A stretch of DNA of 64,000 bases from Aminomonas paucivorans DSM 12260 (GTDB lineage Bacteria > Synergistota > Synergistia > Synergistales > Synergistaceae): positions 1,240,001 to 1,304,000 of the forward strand of contig NZ_CM001022.1 in NCBI RefSeq assembly GCF_000165795.1, given 5' to 3'. Shown here piece by piece: positions 37,936 through 48,037 of this stretch. How positions within the stretch are numbered: position 1 is the stretch's first letter; each line of letters starts with the position of its first letter. Below the pieces are notes generated by a model. The model ran no database searches and was not told the origin of the DNA. It was given only the letters and a program-made list of their open reading frames with translations. The translations under genes were made by a program, and so were the position numbers.

Positions 37936-38943
37936 ATGATCCGGCAGACTCGACGCAGCGATCTCCTCTGGTACGGCTTCGTCGCCCTCCTGGCCGCCCT
38001 TCCCCTGGTTCCGGGGCTCATCGGCAACAGCTTCCGGGCCCACGTGTTCATCCTGGTGCTCCTGTACGCCTCCATGTCCCAAGCCTGGAATATCCTGGGA
38101 GGCTACTGCGGTCAGGTCTCCTTCGGCCACTCCGTGTTCTTCGGCATCGGAGCCTACGGGGCGGGACTGGCGGTGGTCACCTACGGAGGCACCCCCTGGC
38201 TGGGGGCCCTTCTGGGAGCCCTGGCCGCTTCCGCAGTCTCCGTCCTGGTGAGCTACCCCTGCTTCAAGCTCAAGGGGCATTACTTCGCCATCGCCACCTT
38301 CGCCATCGTGGAGATCTTCAACCGGCTCTTCATGGTGTGGGACTGGGTGGGAGGTGCCCTGGGGCTGGACTACCCCATCCTGCCGGATGGGTGGAAGGAC
38401 TTCGTCTGGACCAACACCAAGGAGGGGTACTACTACGGCGCCCTGGGCCTGTTCGTCCTGGTCTTCGGCGTGGTGCGCTGGATCGAACGGCACCGTCTGG
38501 GGGCCTACCTGCGGGCGGTTCGGGAGGGGCAGGAGACCGCCGAGTCCCTGGGGGTGAACAGCACCGTCGTCAAGCTCGCCGCCATGGCCTCCTCCGCCTT
38601 CCTGGCGGGCCTGTGCGGGGCCTTCTTCGTGCAGTACAACTTCCGAGTGGATCCCCCCATGGTCATGTCCCTGGATATGTCCATGAAGTTCGTGCTGGTC
38701 ACCATTCTGGGAGGCGTGGGAACCTTCCTGGGGCCCCTGCTGGGGGCGGCGGTGCTCATCCCCCTGCAGGAGTACACCCGGGCCTACCTGGGCAGCCTGG
38801 GGAGCGGAATGGATCTGATCATCTTCGGCGCCCTCATCATCCTCATGATGGTGAAGCAGCCCCGGGGGATCATGGGCATCCTGGCGGACCTGGGCGTCCT
38901 GGGAGGACGCCGGTCCCGCGAGAAGAAGGAGGACGAGGCCTGA
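37936..38943 (+). CDS. livM: ABC transporter permease LivM
   Basis: 335 residues, polytopic. YASMSQAWNILGGYCGQVSFGHSVFFGIGAYGAG is the LivM signature, and RLGAYLRAVREGQETAESLGVN is the coupling loop. The C-terminus ends in a basic tail (RRSREKKEDEA). The livG ATG overlaps its TGA by one base. Confidence 0.96.
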   Translation: MIRQTRRSDLLWYGFVALLAALPLVPGLIGNSFRAHVFILVLLYASMSQAWNILGGYCGQVSFGHSVFFGIGAYGAGLAVVTYGGTPWLGALLGALAASAVSVLVSYPCFKLKGHYFAIATFAIVEIFNRLFMVWDWVGGALGLDYPILPDGWKDFVWTNTKEGYYYGALGLFVLVFGVVRWIERHRLGAYLRAVREGQETAESLGVNSTVVKLAAMASSAFLAGLCGAFFVQYNFRVDPPMVMSLDMSMKFVLVTILGGVGTFLGPLLGAAVLIPLQEYTRAYLGSLGSGMDLIIFGALIILMMVKQPRGIMGILADLGVLGGRRSREKKEDEA

Positions 38944-39701
38944 TGTCCCTCCTGGAGGTTCGCAACCTGACCATGAAGTTCGGTTCCCTGGTGGCCAACA
39001 GCGACGTTTCCTTTGACGTAGACCAGGGAACCATCGTGGGGCTCATCGGCCCCAACGGGGCGGGCAAGACCACCCTGTTCAACTGTGTGGCGGGGCTCTA
39101 CCGGCCCAGCGGCGGCACCATCGCCTTCGACGGACAGGACATCACCAAGCTGCCCTCCTATAAGGTGGCCCGCCTTGGGGTGGCCCGCACCTTCCAGGTG
39201 GTGCGTCCCCTCAAGGAGATGACGGTGCTGGAGAACATCCTGGTGGGGGCCTACCTGCGTCACCCCCAGCCGGAGAAGGCCCTGGAGACGGCTCAGCGCT
39301 GCCTGGAGATCTGCTTCCTCCAGGAGTTGCGGGATCGCCTGGCCGGGGACATGACCATCGGGAACAAGAAACGCCTTGAGGTGGCCCGGGCCCTGGCCAC
39401 CGGTCCCAAGCTGCTTCTGCTGGACGAGGCGGTGGCGGGGCTCACCTCCACGGAGGTGAAGGAGATGGTGGAGGTGATCCTGCGCCTGAAGGCGGAGGGG
39501 ATCACCATCCTCATGGTGGAGCACATCATGGAGGCCATCATGCCCATCTCCGACAAGATCGTGGTGCTCCGCAGCGGCGTGAAGATCGCCGAGGACACCC
39601 CCCGGGCGGTGGTGCAGGACCCGGAGGTCATCAAGGCCTACCTGGGGGAGAAGTTCAGCCGACGCCTGGCGGAGAAGAGGGAGGCGGGGGGCCATGAGTG
39701 A
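38943..39701 (+). CDS. livG: ABC transporter ATP-binding protein LivG
   Basis: 252 residues. Walker A GPNGAGKTTLFN, Q-loop region RTFQVVRPLKEMTVLEN, Walker B LLLLDEAVAGLTS and switch His (MVEHIMEA) are present. The ABC signature, usually LSGGQ or LPYGQQRRLE, reads GDMTIGNKKRLEVARAL here, so the canonical Ser-Gly-Gly is missing. It energises the LivHM permeases together with LivF. Overlaps livF by 8 bases. Confidence 0.95.
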   Translation: MSLLEVRNLTMKFGSLVANSDVSFDVDQGTIVGLIGPNGAGKTTLFNCVAGLYRPSGGTIAFDGQDITKLPSYKVARLGVARTFQVVRPLKEMTVLENILVGAYLRHPQPEKALETAQRCLEICFLQELRDRLAGDMTIGNKKRLEVARALATGPKLLLLDEAVAGLTSTEVKEMVEVILRLKAEGITILMVEHIMEAIMPISDKIVVLRSGVKIAEDTPRAVVQDPEVIKAYLGEKFSRRLAEKREAGGHE

Positions 39702-40410
39702 GCCCATGCTGCAGGTCCAGGACCTGCGTTGCGCCTACGACGGCGTTCCGGTGATCTTCGGCGTCTCCCTGGAGGTGAACCGGGGGGAGATCGTGGCCAT
39801 CGTGGGGGCCAACGGAGCGGGCAAGTCCACCACCATGAGGACCATCGCGGGGCTCATGCACCCCGTGGGAGGGAGCGTCCGCTTCCTGGGGGAGGACGTG
39901 AGCCGGGTCCCGGCGAACCAGATGATCCGCCGGGGCATCAGCTACGTTCCCGAGGGGCGGCGGCTGTTCGCCAAGCTCTCCGTGCGGGAGAACCTGGAGC
40001 TGGGCGCCTTCGCGGAGAAGGACCGGGCCTCCGTGGCGGAGCGGCTGGAGGAGGTCTTCTCTCTTTTCCCCGTCCTCAAGGCCCGATCCGCCCAGATCGC
40101 CGAAACCATGAGCGGGGGAGAGCAGCAGATGTGCGCCATCGCCCGAGGGCTCATGAGCCGGCCGCAGCTTCTCATGCTGGACGAGCTGTCCCTGGGCCTC
40201 ATGCCCAGTCTGGTGGAGAAGGTGCTGGAGGCGGTGGCGGAGATCAACCGCCGGGGGGTGACGGTGCTCCTGGTGGAACAGATGGTACAGGAAGCCCTGG
40301 AGATCGCCCATCGGGGCTACGTGATCCAGACGGGCCGCATGGTCCAGTCCGGCTCCGCCAAGGATCTGCTGGACTCCGAGGAGGTCCGCAAGGCCTACAT
40401 GGGAATGTAG
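39694..40410 (+). CDS. livF: ABC transporter ATP-binding protein LivF
   Basis: 238 residues. Walker A GANGAGKSTTMRT, signature MSGGEQQMCAIARGLM and Walker B LLMLDELSLGL are complete. It is the partner ATPase of LivG, with the better signature motif. It is the last gene of livKHMGF; a hairpin with a poor T tract follows. Confidence 0.96.
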   Translation: MSEPMLQVQDLRCAYDGVPVIFGVSLEVNRGEIVAIVGANGAGKSTTMRTIAGLMHPVGGSVRFLGEDVSRVPANQMIRRGISYVPEGRRLFAKLSVRENLELGAFAEKDRASVAERLEEVFSLFPVLKARSAQIAETMSGGEQQMCAIARGLMSRPQLLMLDELSLGLMPSLVEKVLEAVAEINRRGVTVLLVEQMVQEALEIAHRGYVIQTGRMVQSGSAKDLLDSEEVRKAYMGM

Positions 40411-40437
40411 GGGGTCGGATCGAGGTGCAACGAGCGA

Positions 40438-40460
40438 GAGGAGGCCCCTCTGGCCTCCTC
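40438..40460. terminator. Possible bidirectional hairpin between livF and the aminotransferase gene
   Basis: GAGGAGGCC / GGCCTCCTC around loop CCTCT. No T tract on either side, so termination is doubtful. Confidence 0.35.
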
Positions 40461-40471
40461 CCGCGTCTTGA

Positions 40472-41734
40472 TCAGCCCCGGGGAGAAGGCGTCTCCGGAG
40501 AACGTCCTTCCTCGCCCTCTTCCTCCAATGCCTGTCGCAGCGCCGAGGAGAACCCTCGCACTTCCTCGTCGGTCAGGGTGAGGGGAGCGTAGGCTCGGAG
40601 TAGCTGAAACCGCTTGGAGAGCCCCAGGAAATACCCCCGGCGAAGGAGGGCGGTGAACAGGCGGGAGGGGGAAGCCTCCGGGGGCACCTGGAAGACGTTC
40701 ATCATCCCTCGGCCCCGAACCTCCGAGATGCCCCGCAGGCCCCCCCGGGCCTCCTCCACCTGGGCCCGCAGGGACGCCCCGACCCGGTCTCCCCGAGCCA
40801 CCAGGCCGTCCCGCCCCAGGATCTCCACGACCTTCCGGGCCACGGCACACCCCAGGGGATCGTCGATGTGGGACTGGACGTAGATCAGGTTTTCCTCCCG
40901 GGCCTGTCGAGCAAGGGAGGAGCGGAGGAGCACGCCGCTGACGGGGTATCCGTTCCCCAGTCCCTTCCCCAGGGCAATCAGGTCCGGCAGGTCCGAGGCC
41001 CCGACCAGGGAGGGGTAGTGCTGGAAGCCGAACCAACGCCCGGTCCGTCCGAAGCCCGTGGTCACCTCGTTGCAGACCACCAGCCCCCCTGTCTCCCGGA
41101 TCCGGGCGCTCAGATGGGAGACCAGTTTCGGGGGGGGGCACAGGACCCGCCCTCCGGAGTTCCCCGGTTCGAAGACGAAGCAGGCGTGGTCCCGGAAATC
41201 GATTCCGTCGAGTTTCTCGCAGAGGTCGCATCGGGAGGATGCCCCGCAGTCCAGACATCCCCGGATGTCCAGGTCGGTCCAGGCGTCGGGGTTCCGGGGC
41301 ATGCGCAGATCCGGGGTGGCCCCCAGATAGGAAAGATTCGTACAGAGCTTGCGGGTCCGCTTTGTCAGGTTCTCTGCAAGCCACACCGCCGCGGAGACTG
41401 CCTCGGTGCCGGAGGTCAGGTAGGTCCCGCAGTAGTCTCCGCCCGACAGGCCCGATGCGTCGCAGAGCTCCTCGGTCAGGTCGGAGGCGTGTCGAAGGAC
41501 GAACTTCTCGTGGAGGTGCAGGGCCCGAGGGGCCTGTTCGATCAGCGTTTCGAGGATCTCCGGGTGGGCGTGCCCCAACGGGGCCGCCCAGCATCCCGAT
41601 TCCATGTCCACCAGCTCGCCGTATTCGTCGGTCCAGATTCGGTTTCCCGAAGCCTTTCGGGCGGTCAGGGAAACCGGAAGAGATTCGAACAGGCGCAATC
41701 TCCGGTCGGGTCGAACCTCCGGGGCCGTCATCAT
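40472..41734 (-). CDS. Divergent class III pyridoxal-phosphate aminotransferase-fold protein with a Cys4 knuckle
   Basis: 420 residues from ATG 41734 (GAGGAGGAG upstream; an in-frame GTG at 41767 would be less favourable). Class III features: LTSGTEAVSAA (phosphate loop), GLGNGYPVSGVLL after the Schiff-base Lys at about 257, and GFGRTGRWFGF. Unusual points: the cofactor Asp of D-E-V-x-[ST]-G-F-G-R is Asn (VVCNEVTTGFGR), the usual F-H-G segment reads SYLG, and residues about 160-172 form C-x2-C-x5-C-x2-C. It may act on an amino acid imported by the adjacent liv system, but substrate and activity are open. A perfect CTCCACGG/CCGTGGAG hairpin lies upstream (41762-41780). Confidence 0.85.
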   Translation of the reverse strand: MMTAPEVRPDRRLRLFESLPVSLTARKASGNRIWTDEYGELVDMESGCWAAPLGHAHPEILETLIEQAPRALHLHEKFVLRHASDLTEELCDASGLSGGDYCGTYLTSGTEAVSAAVWLAENLTKRTRKLCTNLSYLGATPDLRMPRNPDAWTDLDIRGCLDCGASSRCDLCEKLDGIDFRDHACFVFEPGNSGGRVLCPPPKLVSHLSARIRETGGLVVCNEVTTGFGRTGRWFGFQHYPSLVGASDLPDLIALGKGLGNGYPVSGVLLRSSLARQAREENLIYVQSHIDDPLGCAVARKVVEILGRDGLVARGDRVGASLRAQVEEARGGLRGISEVRGRGMMNVFQVPPEASPSRLFTALLRRGYFLGLSKRFQLLRAYAPLTLTDEEVRGFSSALRQALEEEGEEGRSPETPSPRG

Positions 41735-41842
41735 GCTTCGCTCCTCCTCGCGGGATGGGGTCTCCACGGCGACCGTGGAGGCACGGGGATCCCGGGAGGG
41801 CGTCCCTTTCTCTCCGCGAGAATGGGAGGCGGGGATCCGTCC

Positions 41843-42949
41843 TTACCGTACCTTATAGATTCTCCCGTCCAGGCTGCCGAAGAAGGCCGCCCCGTCCCCC
41901 AGAGCGGGCGCACCCGTCACGTTGCCCCCCACCTTGGCCTTCCAGAGCAGATTGCCCGTGGCCGCGTCCAGGCAGAAGAGGGCGTCGTCGTTGCTTCCAA
42001 AGTAGACCTTCCCCGCCGCCACGGCGGGGGAGGAGGGGATGCCCATGTGGGTCTTGAAGACCCAGAGGGGGTTGCCCGTGGCGGCGTCCAGGCAATGGAG
42101 CTGTCCCGCCATGTCCCCCACGTACAGCTTTCCTCCGGAGACCACGGGGGAGGACTCCACGGAAGCCCCGGCGGCGTAGCGCCACACCACTGCCCGGTGC
42201 TTGACCCGGGCGGCGTAAACCTTCCCGTCCCAGCTTCCGAAGTAGAGCATCCCGTCGGCCACGGCGGGGGAGCCGCTGATGGGACCGCCTACCACCGCCC
42301 GCCAGAGGAGGGTGCCCTTCTGGGCATCCAGGGCGTAGAGCTTGCCGTCGTGGTTGCCCACGTACACCACCCCGTCCGCCACCGCCGGGGAGGAATAGAC
42401 CTCCCGCCCTGCCTTGAATTTCCACTTCTGCCAGCCCTTCTTCAGGTCCACCCCGTACACATATCCGTCCACGCCTCCGAAGAAGACCAGGCCGTCCGCT
42501 ACGGCGGGGGAGCTGTGGACGTTCTTGTGGGTGGTGAAGCGCCAGGCCAGTTTGCCCGTGGCGGCGTCCAGGGCGTAGACCCGGCTGTCGTAGCTGCCGA
42601 AGATCACCAGGCCCCCGGAAACGCAGGGGGAAGAGGCCACCCAGTTCTCCGTGGGGAAGGTCCAGCGTACCCGACCGGACTCGGCGTCCAGGGCGTAGAG
42701 GCTGCCGTCGTTGCTTCCCACGAAGAGGGTGTTGCCCCAGAGGGCGGGGGAGGAGGACACGGCGCCGCCGGTCTGGAGGCGCCAGACCAGTTCTCCCTTG
42801 ACGGCGGAGGGAGCCGTGGAGGGGGCGGAGGCGAGCCCCGTGCGGCGCTCGTTGCCTCGGAAGACGGGCCAGGATTCTCCCCAGGCCAGGGATGTCCCCA
42901 GGGTGAGGACAAGGGCTGCGGCGGCGAGGATGCGAAGGTTTCTGTTCAA
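41843..42949 (-). CDS. Secreted PQQ-like beta-propeller repeat protein
   Basis: 368 residues from TTG 42949, set by GAGGAGGT seven bases upstream. Signal peptide LRILAAAALVLTLGTSLAWG. The rest is about eight repeats of roughly 40 residues, each with a variant of SSPAVADG-x-[VL]-[YF]-[FV]-G-[ST]-x-D-G-x-[LV]-YALDA-x-[TS]-G, the blade pattern of BamB/PQQ-dehydrogenase propellers. It has no catalytic or haem motif, and no lipobox is evident. It is probably a structural or scaffolding protein of the envelope, but I cannot name a partner. Confidence 0.9.
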   Translation of the reverse strand: MNRNLRILAAAALVLTLGTSLAWGESWPVFRGNERRTGLASAPSTAPSAVKGELVWRLQTGGAVSSSPALWGNTLFVGSNDGSLYALDAESGRVRWTFPTENWVASSPCVSGGLVIFGSYDSRVYALDAATGKLAWRFTTHKNVHSSPAVADGLVFFGGVDGYVYGVDLKKGWQKWKFKAGREVYSSPAVADGVVYVGNHDGKLYALDAQKGTLLWRAVVGGPISGSPAVADGMLYFGSWDGKVYAARVKHRAVVWRYAAGASVESSPVVSGGKLYVGDMAGQLHCLDAATGNPLWVFKTHMGIPSSPAVAAGKVYFGSNDDALFCLDAATGNLLWKAKVGGNVTGAPALGDGAAFFGSLDGRIYKVR

Positions 42950-43039
42950 GGGTGGGACCTCCTCTCGCGGGGGCAAGCCCCGCAACGATGGGATTTTTCG
43001 GTACAATCGTCGGGTCATTTCAGGACGAGGTGAAGGAAG

Positions 43040-44850
<1,811 letters not shown>

Positions 44851-44851
<1 letters not shown>

Positions 44852-45981
44852 TGACCCCCTTCGACGGACGGGGTCCCCTGGCCCTCTACGTCCACGTACC
44901 CTTCTGCACCGCCAAGTGTCCCTACTGTGCCTTCCCCAGCGCCCCTCCCGGGGAGGGGGACGAGGACCGCTATCTGGAGGGGATCGGTCGGGAGGTCCGT
45001 TTCTGGGCGTCCCGCCTGAAACGCCGGGGGCTTTCCTCCCTCTACGTGGGAGGGGGGACCCCCACCCGTCTCTCCCCCTCGGGCTGGGAACGCCTCATCC
45101 GCTTCCTGGAGGAGGCGTTCTCCTTCCGTTCGTCCACGGAGATCACCGTGGAGGCCAACCCGGAAAGCCTCTCCCCGGAACATCTGGAAATCTGGGGGCG
45201 GTGGCGTCCCCTGCGGGTCAGCCTGGGAGTGCAGAGCTTCCGGGACGAGGAGCTGGTCGCCCTGGGGCGGCTTCACGACGGGGCCCGGGCGCGGGAGGCG
45301 GCGATGCGGATCCGTCGCCAGGGGATCCCCCTGGGCCTGGACCTGATGTTCGGGATTCCCCGCCAGACCCTGCGCACCTTCGCGGAAAGCCTGAGGGAGG
45401 CCCTGTCCCTGGACCCGGAACACCTGTCCCTCTATCAGCTCATGCTGGAGGAGGGGACCCCCTTCGGAGAGAGCCCCCCCGAGGGGAGGGCGGAGGAGGG
45501 ATACCCCTTCTACCGATACGCCCAGTGGCGGCTTCCCCGGGCGGGATACGGGCAGTACGAGGTGGCCAGCTTCGCTCTTTCGGGCCGATGGCGGCGTCAC
45601 AACCTGCGCTACTGGCTGGGAGGGGACTTCCTGGGCCTGGGACCCGGAGCCTGGGGGTGCCTGGGGGGGTGGCGGTACCGCAACGATCCCACCCTGACGG
45701 GCTGGAGGGCTCGAACGGACCGGGGGCGATCCGCCGCCCTCTGGGGGGAGCGTCTTTCGGGGGAGCGCAAGGCCCGGGAGGAGGCGATCCTGGCTCTGCG
45801 GACCCGCTGGGGGTGGAGCCCCGGGGAAACCTCCCGGAGGTTCGGCTTTCCGGTGGCCGAAGCGGTGGAGGCGGACCTTCTCCCCTTCGTGGGTGCCTTT
45901 GTCCGGCGTCAGGGGGTACGATGGGTCCTGACCCCCCGAGGGTTCCAGGTGGCCAACCGGATCTGGGAGGCCTTGGTCTGA
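44851..45981 (+). CDS. hemW: HemW-like radical SAM protein
   Basis: 376 residues from GTG 44851, overlapping the lepA TAG by one base, with AAGGAGG upstream. Radical SAM Cys motif VPFCTAKCPYCAFPS (CxxxCxxC), then VGGGTPTRL, TVEANPESLS and RVSLGVQSFRDEELVALGR. It has the HemW C-terminal region and lacks the coproporphyrinogen oxidase (HemN) specific residues as far as I can see. HemW inserts haem into partner proteins rather than oxidising coproporphyrinogen. A function in haem trafficking fits the Ahb-type haem genes at the start of the window. Confidence 0.9.
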
Positions 45982-46020
45982 GATACCCCTGCGGGGGGGA
46001 AGGAAGAGGGGAGCGTTCGC

Positions 46021-46584
46021 GTGGACTATCTGCTGTTGCCGCTGCGGGAAGGACGCACCGAGGAGGACCTTCACGACCTGCTTCTGAAGGTGGCGGAGGA
46101 CGGGCAGGACCAACCGCCTATGGCGGGGTACCCCGTGGAGGTGGCCCCGAACCTGCGGGACACCCTGGCCTTCCTGGAGGGGTTCCCCCTGGAAGCCCCC
46201 GACTCCCCTTCCCTCTGGGTGCGCCTCTATGCGGCATTTTCTGACGAGGGCGACCAGGCGCTCCTGGTGGGGGAGGGGCTTGCCCGCCGTCGGGCCGACC
46301 TGCCTCCGGGCAAGTGGGGGGAGAGTGTCCCCGCCCCTCGAGGCCGTGCTTCCTGGGGGCTTATCGGCATGGCGGTGCCCGGATGGGTGCTGCTGTTCGA
46401 CGAGAGCCTGGAGTACCCCGTGCAGGAGCCTCTCAACGAGCGGGTCCGCACCGCCTTCCTGCCCCTGGACGCCCAGGACGGAGCCCTTTTCGGCCCCTCC
46501 CAGGATACCCGAATCGTTCAGGGAACGCTCCTCCGGGCTCTCTTCGAGGCTCTGCCGGATCGGGAGGACGACGAATCCCTGTAG
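46021..46584 (+). CDS. Hypothetical protein between hemW and selA
   Basis: 187 residues from GTG 46021, 8 bases after GGGGAG. Soluble, acidic (frequent Asp/Glu), with a mixed alpha/beta look: MDYLLLPLREGRTEEDLHDLLLKVAED at the start and LIGMAVPGWVLLFDESLEYP in the middle. No signal peptide or known motif. Its close position before selA (38 bases) makes joint expression with selA-selB likely. Function not assigned. Confidence 0.65.
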   Translation: MDYLLLPLREGRTEEDLHDLLLKVAEDGQDQPPMAGYPVEVAPNLRDTLAFLEGFPLEAPDSPSLWVRLYAAFSDEGDQALLVGEGLARRRADLPPGKWGESVPAPRGRASWGLIGMAVPGWVLLFDESLEYPVQEPLNERVRTAFLPLDAQDGALFGPSQDTRIVQGTLLRALFEALPDREDDESL

Positions 46585-46621
46585 GGGCGGCCCACGGCTG
46601 CCGGTACGAGAGGAGGACGAC

Positions 46622-48037
46622 ATGAACGACGCGATCCGCAACCTGCTGCGCCAGCTCCCCTCCATGGACGAGCTCCTGGCTCTTCCTTGGGTTCCGGAAA
46701 TGGAGGAACGCCTGGGGCGCGATGCCGTCAAGGGGACCTTCTCCGAGGTGGTGGGAGAGTGGCGTCAGGCATTCCGAGAGGGAACCCGCGAAGCCTTGGA
46801 CCGGGAGTCCCTGACGGAGGAGGCCCGCGCCCGACTGGAGACCCGCTCGCGTCGCAGCCTGCGCCGGGTCCTCAACGGGACGGGGGTGGTGGTGCACACC
46901 AACCTGGGGCGCTCCCTGCTCCCTCCGCAGGCGGTGGAGGCGGTCCGGGAAGTGGCCTTGGGGTACAGCACCCTGGAGTATTCCCTGGAGGAGGGGAAGC
47001 GGGGTCACCGGAACGACCACGTGGAGTGGCTCCTGTGCCAGGCCACGGGGGCGGAGAAGGCCCTGGTGGTGAACAACAACGCCGCGGCGGTGCTGCTGGG
47101 CCTGGCGGGGCTAGCCGCAGGGCGGGAGGTCATCGTGTCCCGGGGGGAGCTGGTGGAGATCGGGGGCTCCTTCCGCATCCCCGAGATCCTTTCCTTCGCC
47201 GGGGCCAAGATGGTGGAAGTGGGCACCACCAACCGAACCCGCGTGGAGGACTATGCCGGGGCGGTGACGGACCAGACGGCCCTGCTCCTGAAGGTGCACC
47301 CTTCCAACTACCGCATCGAGGGGTTCCACCAGGTCCCGGCCCGGGAGGAACTGGCCGCCCTGGCCCGGGAACGGGAACTGACCTTCATGGAGGACCTGGG
47401 CAGCGGGCTTCTGGCCCCACCCAATCACCCGGGGTTGGAAGGGGAACCCACGGTGCGCCAGTGCCTCCACGCGGGGGTGGACCTGGTGACCTTTTCGGGG
47501 GACAAGCTCCTGGGGGGGCCTCAGATCGGCGCTCTGGTGGGGCGGCACGCCCTGGTGGACCGGCTGAAGCGCCATCCCCTCATGAGGGCCTTCCGGGTGG
47601 ACAAGATGACCCTTGCTGCCTTCGAGGCGATCCTGCGCATGGAGCTTCGAGGAGAAGGGGGACAGATCCCCACCTCCCGCATGCTGCATCTGGAGGAGGG
47701 GGAGCTGAAGGCCCGGGCTAACCGGTTGGCCGCCCGCTGTCGCCGCGTCCTGAAGGCCCGGAACGAGGAAAGCTGGGTCGGGGTGGTGCCGGTGGAGGAC
47801 GCCGTGGGAGGTGGAGCCTTTCCCGCCACGCCCCTCCCGGGGTACGCCGTGGCCCTGCGCCTGCCCCGCATCGGCAGCGCCGGGAGAATCCAGGAGCGGT
47901 TCCGTCTGGGGGATCCGCCGGTGGTGTTGGGGGCGGAGGACGACTTGGCCTGTCTGCACCTGCGGACCCTCCAGAGGGAGGAGGAATCCCTGTTCCTGAA
48001 GGCCCTGGAGAGGGTGCTGGAGGGGCGAGGGCGATGA
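46622..48037 (+). CDS. selA: L-seryl-tRNA(Sec) selenium transferase
   Basis: 471 residues, ATG preceded by GAGAGGAGGACGAC. N-terminal helical domain binds tRNA-Sec; NGTGVVVHTNLGRSLL, YSTLEYSLEEGKRGHRNDHVE, VVNNNAAAVLLGLAGLA and the PLP lysine in TFSGDKLLGGPQIG identify SelA. It converts Ser-tRNA(Sec) to Sec-tRNA(Sec) using selenophosphate. ATGA overlap with selB. selD and selC are not in the window. Confidence 0.98.
   Translation: MNDAIRNLLRQLPSMDELLALPWVPEMEERLGRDAVKGTFSEVVGEWRQAFREGTREALDRESLTEEARARLETRSRRSLRRVLNGTGVVVHTNLGRSLLPPQAVEAVREVALGYSTLEYSLEEGKRGHRNDHVEWLLCQATGAEKALVVNNNAAAVLLGLAGLAAGREVIVSRGELVEIGGSFRIPEILSFAGAKMVEVGTTNRTRVEDYAGAVTDQTALLLKVHPSNYRIEGFHQVPAREELAALARERELTFMEDLGSGLLAPPNHPGLEGEPTVRQCLHAGVDLVTFSGDKLLGGPQIGALVGRHALVDRLKRHPLMRAFRVDKMTLAAFEAILRMELRGEGGQIPTSRMLHLEEGELKARANRLAARCRRVLKARNEESWVGVVPVEDAVGGGAFPATPLPGYAVALRLPRIGSAGRIQERFRLGDPPVVLGAEDDLACLHLRTLQREEESLFLKALERVLEGRGR

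Noticed and set aside
41762-41780. CTCCACGG/CCGTGGAG hairpin as a terminator of the beta-propeller gene
   Set aside because: It has no T tract on either strand and lies just upstream of the aminotransferase start; kept only as a note there.
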